Shown piece by piece: positions 57,482 through 64,000 of a stretch of 64,000 nucleotides of DNA. The stretch comes from Monosporascus cannonballus (taxonomy: Eukaryota; Ascomycota; Sordariomycetes; Xylariales). A model generated the notes under the pieces. The model made no database searches and had not been told where the DNA came from. It saw only the letters and a program-made list of their open reading frames with translations. The number at the start of each line of letters is the position of its first letter. The stretch's first letter is position 1. The stretch spans positions 19,524 to 83,523 of the forward strand of contig QJNS01000302.1 in NCBI GenBank assembly GCA_004154925.1, written 5' to 3'. A program made the translations under genes and the position numbers.

Positions 57482-59081
57482 CTAGACGTGCAACCAGCCC
57501 GCATACTGCCCTAACCCTTCGGTCCTCACACCCTCCATCTCGCCCTTGACGTCCAGCATCCTCACGACGCCGCCCTTCTCCTTGCTCCAGGCCTCCAGGA
57601 ACTCCTTGACCCGCCGCTCCGTATCCTCGTCGTCCCGCACCAAGAGCGCCAGGGCGTCGAACCCGCCCGCGCCGGGCACCACGCCGTTGTACACGCCGTC
57701 CACGCCCGACAGCGCGTCCAGCAGCGCCGTCTGGCTGTCGGGCTCGACGGGCACGCCGCTCTCGGCGCCCATGGCGCGGACGAGTTCGCGCGCGCGCGCG
57801 ACGGCGCCCGCGATCTCCCCGGTCGTGCCGTCCCGGAGCACGGCGCCCAACGCCTCGTTCGCCGCCTGCAGGTCGTCCCAGAGCTTCTTCGAGCCGTCGG
57901 GCGCCGCGGCCCGCCACTTGAGCACCTGCTTCACCATGCCGACGGTCTGGGAGCCGCAGTCGACGTCGCACATGCGCAGGGCGACGCCCGGGGGTACGCT
58001 GACGCCGTCGGCGTGAGCTTCGGCGTCCCAGGCGCCTGACTCGACGCACGCCGCGAGCCCGGGCGCGAACCCGGGCGCGCCCGGCTCCGGCAGGTCCCGC
58101 AGGATCGAGGGCGAGAACCGCCGGTACCGGATGCTGCCGTAGACTGCGGCGGCGACGTCGAATCCGGAGCCGACCTTGCCCTGGGCGGCGCAGTGGGCGG
58201 CCTGGGCGAGGTTGTGCAGCGTGCGCCGCCCCGCCTCGCTGCGCAGGTCGAAGGAGGAGGCGCCCAGGTAGTGGGACATCAGCGCCGCAGTGAGCGCCGT
58301 CACGAGCGCCGCCGACGAGCCCAGCCCCGTCTTGTGCGCGTCCCGCAGCGTCGACGGGAACTTGGCGAACCGCGTCGGATTCTTCTCCGTCAGCGGCGGC
58401 GAGGCTGACGAAGACGAGTGCGGCTGCGAGTAGTAGTCGTTGTCGGCGAGCACCGTCAGCCGCGCCGGGTCGAAGGTGTGCGCCGGCAGCGCCGGCGTCT
58501 TGCCGGCGATGTAGGTCAACGCATAGATCAGCGTCGTCTCCACGAAGGGGTTGCGGTTGATCCGGTCGCCGCTATCCGAGGGAGCAGATTAGTCCTATTA
58601 CGTACGCAGATCTAGGTCTCATTTAACCTAGCTAGGGTCACGTTGCAATCAATTACAGCCATTTGCATGACGATCAGAAGCATCCACCCGCCACGAAAAA
58701 AGGTGTGTTAAGAGATTACACCGCATAGTTGCGTGGTTCTCACACTCGTCCATGCAAACCGTTCACCAGAGAGAAATTCGACGGTGATAGGAGAAATGAG
58801 ATGCTAAAAGAAACTCACACTTGCAGCTGGGTTACCTTGATGCCGCCGTCCTCTGGGGCGAGATGGTATCCGTACCGCCACTGTGCATCGAGGAACTGCG
58901 GGCTGTTGACGACGATCTCGCTGAGCTGGACGCCCTGACTGGTCGGGATCTCCTGGGCGATGACGCTGATTCTCGCGCTGAGCCCAAACACGAGGCCCGT
59001 GTACTCGCGGTCCAGCACCAGGTACCCGCCCGCCAGCAGCACCTTGCCCGGTGCGGAGACGGCGGTGGTGATGCCCGGCAT
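57482..59081 (-). CDS. erg8: Phosphomevalonate kinase
   Basis: GHMP kinase converting mevalonate-5-phosphate to the diphosphate in the mevalonate/ergosterol pathway. Model: 58819-59081 and 57482-58571; 1,353 nt, 450 aa, joined in phase by a 247-bp intron (GTGAGT...GGATAG). The N-terminus is typical (TTAVSAPGKVLLAGGYLVLD, then GLVFGLSARISV). The GHMP ATP loop is KTGLGSSAALVTALTAAL. Next come AAHCAAQGKVGSGFDVAAAV and SGIRYRRF-like GSIRYRRFSP. The C-terminal GHMP motif is GVVPGAGGFDALALLV. It ends GLGQYAGWLHV. Length fits fungal Erg8. Coding GC is high. Confidence 0.95.
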
Positions 59082-60560
59082 TGGAGGACGATTCGTACTG
59101 TAGGGGATTACCCGAGCGCCCGGATCTCACCGGATCGGCAGTCTAGCGTGTCCTTTAAACAATTTAGTCCCTGTCCCGGCTGGCATCGATCGCCGAGATG
59201 ACCAGTCAGTTTTTGATGTTCATCCGTGATGTTTTCTGAAGGCTGGGTACTTACTACAAACTCTCGCACTTTGCGCGATATTCGGAAAGAAGGAGAGAAA
59301 AGCAGGTTCCGGCCTGAAGTGGGCTCTTTTTTGCGGGGAGGTTTCAGCACCCGGAATAGCACCCAAGTGGAGTCGCGCTCCGGTCCCAGATGCACAGTTA
59401 AGCGTTTATTAGTGATCAGCTCCCCGAGGACAGAATGTCTAGGACTTTCATGCTCACGAGGTTGGGAGATTATGGCGGAATTGATGCATTAGTCTACCGT
59501 TCCACTTTTGTTCTACCTTCATCTTCATTTATAACGTTGTTCCTGGATTACGGTATTTTCTTGGCGGTTGAAGTATTAATTAGGTCATTATATCAGGCTA
59601 CCTAATGTGCAACCTAATACCGGAACATATATCTCTCCGATTATAAGTTGTTTTTTCCGCATTTGGTGTGCTATAGCACACCTGGCTAACTGATAGATGC
59701 AGTCTGTTCCGTGCTCTGCGAGCACTGGTACTAAGAAAGGTGCCAGCAATCTTGCTCAGGGAGTGTAAAATGCTGATCGACGGTTTATGCTAAGCTCTAC
59801 TGTCACAGTTCAGCTGATTGGAAGATAAGGTTGCCTAAGGTGTGGAAAGTGATAATTGTCTGACTTGGATTGAGCTCTAAGGAGTGATGGCTAGGAAGCT
59901 CCTGTATATAGGTAAGTAGGTAGGTACCTACTGTGGGCTCTCCGGAATAAGGTTATTCCGGTGTACCGGGAGCTTTGATGACTAACTACCCCTATTCTAC
60001 GACATCTACGGAGTGCGCGGATAAGGCAGCGAGGGCAACGGGTACATAAGGAGAGCATCAAAACTAGCTTTATTAGTGGAATATAAGATGTCCTAAAGCA
60101 AAAAAGTACTTCGTTAAACGAAAGCGTTAAACAGGTTAATAAGTGTCCTCCAAAAAACACCTCGCAATAGTGTCTGTCTACTTATAACCTGTTGACCCGC
60201 TGCTATTAAGTCTAGGTGTTATTATAGATAAGGTTGGTCGAAAAAGTCTTATATATCGATTCGGTCACGTATTTACGAAACAAGGCGATGTTGCCTAAGG
60301 AGCAAGGCAAGCTCACAGACTTCGCATTTCACAGTCCAAAAACACAGAAGTGCTTGAATCAAGTCTCTAACTCAGCTAGGAAATTCTACTGGTTTTCCTG
60401 CATTTGCCCCTCTGGAAACGCGATCCCCCCAAGAACACGGGAGTGATTGAATCAAGCCTTTTCATCAGCCAGAGAATTTTACTGACACTCCTTCCCTTGC
60501 CCATCCGGAAACGCGAAGCCGCCCAGTTGTCTGGGGAGACGACGCTAAGTAGGGACGCGC
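59082..60560. other. 1.5-kb intergenic region upstream of erg8
   Basis: No gene supported. It includes a GTAGGTAGGTACC-type repeat word (about 59,914-59,930), AT-rich patches, and two similar segments around 60,340-60,395 and 60,440-60,490. These share TTGAATCAAG and a Cys-Pro-type codon context, and may be a decayed duplicated fragment of the adjacent small gene's 3' region. Confidence 0.45.
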
Positions 60561-61075
60561 CTAAGACACGTAGTTGACAGTGGTGCGACAGGTGTTGTCC
60601 ATGCCCCAGTGCTTGCTGCCGCACCTCGCGCACCCATGCCTGCGAATTTCCTGGTAGTTGTTCCACATCTGGTTGCCGGTGCGGATGCAGTCCTGGGGGC
60701 CGGCGATAAAGATCTTGCAACGACCACGCTGAGCACTGTCGTGCTTGCCGCTTCTGATACGCAGAAAAAGAGTTAGTCCCGCTGGATAATGTTTATAATA
60801 AAAAAACAAAGGCTCTACCCTGTGTGTGGGGAACTTACCCGGCAGCACCGTAGTTATAGTCATTGTTGCGGATCAGAACCGCGCTGACGGCGATGTCGCA
60901 GTCCCAGACGAAGTTGATGGCACTGCCGCACATACCGCTACCGGCGCAATCAAACCGGTCTCTGCGAGTGAGCTTTGAGGTTTCAGCCGCGGAGGTGTCC
61001 CTTTCGACCGGGGGGGAGAGCACCAGCGCTGGCCAGGCCAGCGAGGAGAGTGGTGGTGAAGATAGTGAAACGCAT
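60561..61075 (-). pseudogene. KP4-like small secreted cysteine-rich protein, frame broken at a G-run
   Basis: A two-exon small gene: 60839-61075 and 60561-60753, intron 60754-60838 (GTAAGT...TATCAG). The ATG at 61075 opens a clear signal peptide (MRFTIFTTTLLAGLASA). The mature domain is rich in Cys, Gly and Asn, with GSGMCGSAINFVWDCD, RTGNQMWNNYQEIRRHGC, CGSKHWG and the terminal TTVNYV. The HGCxxCGS plus TVNYV pattern is that of KP4-like (killer toxin KP4/SMK) proteins found in many ascomycetes, proposed to act in antagonism or as effectors. The signal-peptide frame and the domain frame do not match: they part at a run of seven G on the plus strand (61010-61016). As sequenced the product is therefore truncated. 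This could be a homopolymer error or a true inactivation. Family call rests on motif pattern. Confidence 0.7.
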
Positions 61076-62094
61076 CTTGACGAAGTAATGATTGTACCGT
61101 GCTTTAAGGTTAAGTAAAGAGAGAAGAATTGGTTTTGTAGTGTATGGAAGATGAGAGTGGATGTTTTGTTATCGTACCCAACTAGAGGCGAGCATCACCC
61201 CCTTTTTATATTCATCTTGGTATCGTGAGCCGCTGGCTTGTTTGGTGTTTCCGTTGCTATTCTGGCTTATACGACCGGTTGGACTCACGCAAGCACTCCA
61301 AGGCCCTTGGGGATTCCGCTATCTATCGGTTGGAGGCATGTAAGCACGTTAGCATCCATAGCTCCAGCTCTCGAACGTCATGAGCCAAAACCAGGCCATC
61401 AACAGGAACACCAGCACTATAGTATTAGCCTTCAGCTACGGATGCCCTCGTTTTAGCATACTGAGGAATGGGGTGAACGAAGGTTATTGTGTCGCCTTTT
61501 TCCAATCACTAGGGGCTGGCTTCCCAAATAGGAAAGTAGCTACCTTGGCGGCATGCGGCCCGTGCATATGGGTCCGAATGGTATATACCTATTGGTCCAT
61601 CTCCTAAACCCTGCCAATTCGTAGGGCCTGTGCGAAACCTGGCAATGCTATGCTGGTATTTCTGTTGTAGATTACTTAGACGAGCTAAAGGGCATTTGAA
61701 GCTTGGGATACGACATCATCTGAGACGATCTTTTCCTTAGTTGCATTTGGTCTGTGGGCTAAGGGCCGACCAAGTTTTTCCATGAATGGGCGGTGGTTCC
61801 GTCTCTTGGAAATCGGCTTCGTACACGGATTATATTGCCCATGGGCTGTCTGCCAGGATGCCCTAGTGAATTGTTTACTCTTTTAAGAAATTGATAGTGC
61901 GTATGCTTTGGCTTTCAACCTGCGTTCCTCGAGCTGGGGACATCAAAAGCATAATCATGCAGTGCGAACACGATAATAATGTTGAGCGGACAGCATATCA
62001 GTTTCTTGGTCGACGTGAAATATTAGATGGTTAGTAACGTGATTAGGCAAGTCGCGTACCCATGAACCGCAGAAACTCGCGGTTTTGGCCTAGG

Positions 62095-62316
62095 TGCAAA
62101 TCACAGGGGCATTTTTTGTTAGTTACCTATACCGTCCCACTTGATTCCCTTACGGGCTGGTACATAGGCTCCCATAGAATTTGTATAGGCATCTACCTGT
62201 TTCTATGCAAGTCTCAGGGGTATTCTTTTGCTAGTTGCCTCCACGGGTCCACCGTAAGGTCAGGTAAAATCTCATACCAATTTGTATGAGAATAAACGTA
62301 CTCTGATGGGTTGCTA
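62095..62316. repeat. Diverged tandem duplication (about 111-bp unit)
   Basis: TGCAAATCACAGGGGCATTT at 62,095 on is matched by TGCAAGTCTCAGGGGTATTC at 62,206 on. The similarity continues through TTAGTTACCT/CTAGTTGCCT, a CGTCCCAC/GGGTCCAC step and ATAGAATTTGTATAGG/ATACCAATTTGTATGAG. Two adjacent copies, clearly old. Confidence 0.65.
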
Positions 62317-62944
62317 GTGCTCGCTGCCATTGTAAAGTGACGAAGGTCGATCTTGGCCGAAAATGCCACTGGATATTCCATACAGTTTCTTTTGGACTCT
62401 ACATTCTAGCCTCATACGGCATATGGTGGCCCAGTGGAGGTAACTAACAAAGAATATCCCTGGGAGTTGTATAAACTCACGATAATCTGCTGATGAGACT
62501 CCACTTCAACAAGGCATCCATCGAAGTGCTGAAGTTGCTGAGGGGAGGGAGCGTTAGCCTGTAGATAGGCTGTGCGTTGGAGGACCTTAGGAACCCTCTT
62601 AGGGCTTGGCGTTGGAAAGTATTCCAGAGTTCCGATGCTCTGGAAAAGGTCTCCTAGAAATGGTTCTGCGAGATGGTGTGACGGCTGGTGTCATTAACCA
62701 ACTATTAAAACCTAGTCGTACGGTTTATGTTGACAATTACACCTTGGAATCTAAGCAATAAGGGTACTAGTTTACGTCTGGTAATAACAAAGGATATTTA
62801 CGTAGCCAAGTTGTCTTATAAACTGTTAACTATCTAGACTATAGGAGAGGTAATAAGCGCTATAACGCCCGAAGGCGCTTAGGCGCTTAAGGTTTAAGTC
62901 GTTTTGAGCTCATCCCTGCTTACTGTAAGGGGCTTAAAGTGCCA

Positions 62945-62968
62945 AGAAGTTTAAGACCTTAAACTTCT
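62945..62968. repeat. Perfect 11-bp inverted repeat
   Basis: AGAAGTTTAAG-AC-CTTAAACTTCT: 11-bp arms with a 2-nt centre, able to form a tight cruciform. No gene adjacent. Confidence 0.7.
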
Positions 62969-63935
62969 CATGTAATTCTGAGTCTTTGGCGGTCCGGCTT
63001 TTCCCTACTACAAGGCTCTCACAGTCCCAGCATGAGCCAAGCCCGTTTCCTCATAAAAGATGGCGATCCAACGCCGATCAGGCTCGTCACCAGCGTAGGT
63101 GCCGATTAACCGTTGTTGCTGCCACCTTCGTAGCTTTATCTGGAAATATTGGCCACCGTTAGAACGCATATATTAGACCGTTCGTTACCTCGCAATATAT
63201 ACGATCCCTTTTAGACGCTATGAGAAAGCGGCATTTGGAAAACTCTAAAGAGAAAAGAAGACACGTTTAAAAAGCTTTCAAATGAATTATTTTATAAGTT
63301 AAACTTAAACGTAACCCCGTATAATATTTATCAAAAGCTAAGCTAAAACTTTTTTTTTTGGAAGCCTAAATTCATATTTCCATCCATAAACAACGACTAG
63401 CTTTTTTAGTCCCCGTTAAGATTTGTCATATTTCTGAAAGGAGACGCCGGCTTAGTAGACTCTCCGTGGTTTAAGTTCATGCGGAAGCCGTGGGCTAGGG
63501 ACAGTCTTCGCGCCCGGTGCCACGACGAGGAGGTAACTGGATAGTATGTGTGTGATACTGTTCGGGTATTGCCAGCGGTTCTCTTGTCATGTGACCGTGA
63601 AGTGCAATAAGAAATACACTCTCCCACACATCATCTGGGTGTTCCACTCGTTGAAACAAGCTGCTGCGATTCCGCCGTTTCTTCCACTGGTGGCCTTCCC
63701 ACCAGGTAGTTCCATCATTGCCGCAAATTAAGGGGCTCCTCTCAAACTTTAAAGCAAACAAACATTGCACGCGAAAACTTATGACACGAATAGGGACAAC
63801 TCTAAGCAGCCATCATATCATCAACCAATATCCAATACGGTGACCCTGCTTCGCTTAGGGTGGAGTCTATACATGGCGACGTAAGATATCGAACACATCG
63901 TGAGGAAAGGACTCGCCTTGCTTATGGGAAAAAAA

Positions 63936-64000
63936 AAGGGGAGAGAGGGAGGGGGGGGGGGGGGGGGGGGGGCCGCGGGGGGCGGGGGGGGGGGGGGGGG
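63936..64000. other. Terminal poly-G low-complexity end
   Basis: The window ends in A-rich then G-rich sequence, with 22 consecutive G (63,951-63,972) and further G runs broken only by CCGC and C. This is typical of a contig end or a low-quality sequencing artefact rather than a telomere; no TTAGGG units are present. Confidence 0.8.

Larger units (their letters stand above)
61076..63935. other. 2.9-kb gene-free terminal region
   Basis: No gene, tRNA or transposon supported on either strand. Contains a diverged tandem duplication (62,095-62,316), a perfect short inverted repeat (62,945-62,968) and a repeated CGCTTAGGCGCTTAAGG patch near 62,874-62,892. AT-rich DNA occupies 63,240-63,360. A minus-strand 91-codon open frame at 63,495-63,770 has no recognisable features. 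Confidence 0.5.

Noticed and set aside
57372..58049. 225-aa Arg-rich minus-strand frame over erg8.
   Set aside because: Frame-shifted shadow of erg8.
46862..61075. A biosynthetic gene cluster joining aminotransferase, GH125, ferric reductase and the secreted protein.
   Set aside because: No PKS, NRPS, terpene or RiPP core enzyme, no cluster regulator or transporter; the genes are interspersed with housekeeping genes.
63495..63770. 91-aa minus-strand open frame near the contig end.
   Set aside because: No recognisable domain, signal peptide or splice structure.
63936..64000. Telomere at the right end.
   Set aside because: The end is poly-G without TTAGGG-type repeats; an artefact or low-complexity end is more likely.
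1..64000. CRISPR array, rRNA operon or viral integrations.
   Set aside because: No regularly spaced repeats, no conserved rRNA segments and no viral genes were seen; the sequence is eukaryotic fungal nuclear DNA.

Overview
The window comes from a filamentous ascomycete (Pezizomycotina, most likely Sordariomycetes-like). Protein-coding genes carry short GT-AG introns with CTAAC/CTGAC-type branch points. Compact, mostly intron-poor housekeeping genes with GC-rich third positions sit next to a large AT-rich block that looks mutated by RIP (repeat-induced point mutation). There are no bacterial-style operons. The species cannot be named from sequence alone.

Layout. 1-13,050 is an AT-rich, gene-free block. 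It contains one full-length but dead Ty3/Gypsy LTR retrotransposon on the minus strand (4679-12061, 206-bp LTRs, TTTAA target duplication). 13,050-16,850 is a transition zone with a small two-exon hypothetical gene, a broken DUF7580-like gene and a 10-N assembly gap. 16.8-25 kb holds a ten-exon uridine kinase/UPRTase gene (-), GID8 (+), complex I NDUFS4 (-) and ATP synthase subunit f (+). 25.2-29.4 kb encodes a very long disordered Pro/Ala/RGG protein. 32.2-35.3 kb is MCM6 (-), with an MCB box upstream. 36.2-38.0 kb is a decayed gene. 38.7-41.5 kb is an adenylosuccinate synthetase split into 19 exons, several only 10-27 nt long. 42-46.2 kb holds REX4 (+), RNase H2 subunit C (-) and the ESA1 acetyltransferase (+). 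A tRNA-like gene follows at 46.5 kb. 46.9-51.1 kb holds a class I/II aminotransferase (-) and a secreted GH125 mannosidase (-). 52-53.2 kb is pantothenate synthetase (+), 54.3-56.9 kb a ferric reductase (+), 57.5-59.1 kb phosphomevalonate kinase (-), and 60.6-61.1 kb a KP4-like small secreted protein (-) whose frame is broken at a G-run. 61.1-64 kb has no gene I can support and ends in poly-G.

Function. The genes are mostly unlinked housekeeping functions: nucleotide salvage and synthesis, replication and RNA:DNA hybrid removal, respiratory chain, acetylation, CoA and isoprenoid precursors, iron reduction. I see no secondary-metabolite cluster. The most unusual signals are the micro-exon architecture of the adenylosuccinate synthetase (with one GG splice donor), the gid8 start codon standing alone as a 3-nt exon, the split-frame KP4-like gene, the RIP-like nonsense changes in isolated genes outside the AT-rich block, and a tRNA-like gene with an intron and A at position 33. 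All splice models were built by eye from frame, splice sites and family conservation. They were checked only for phase consistency.
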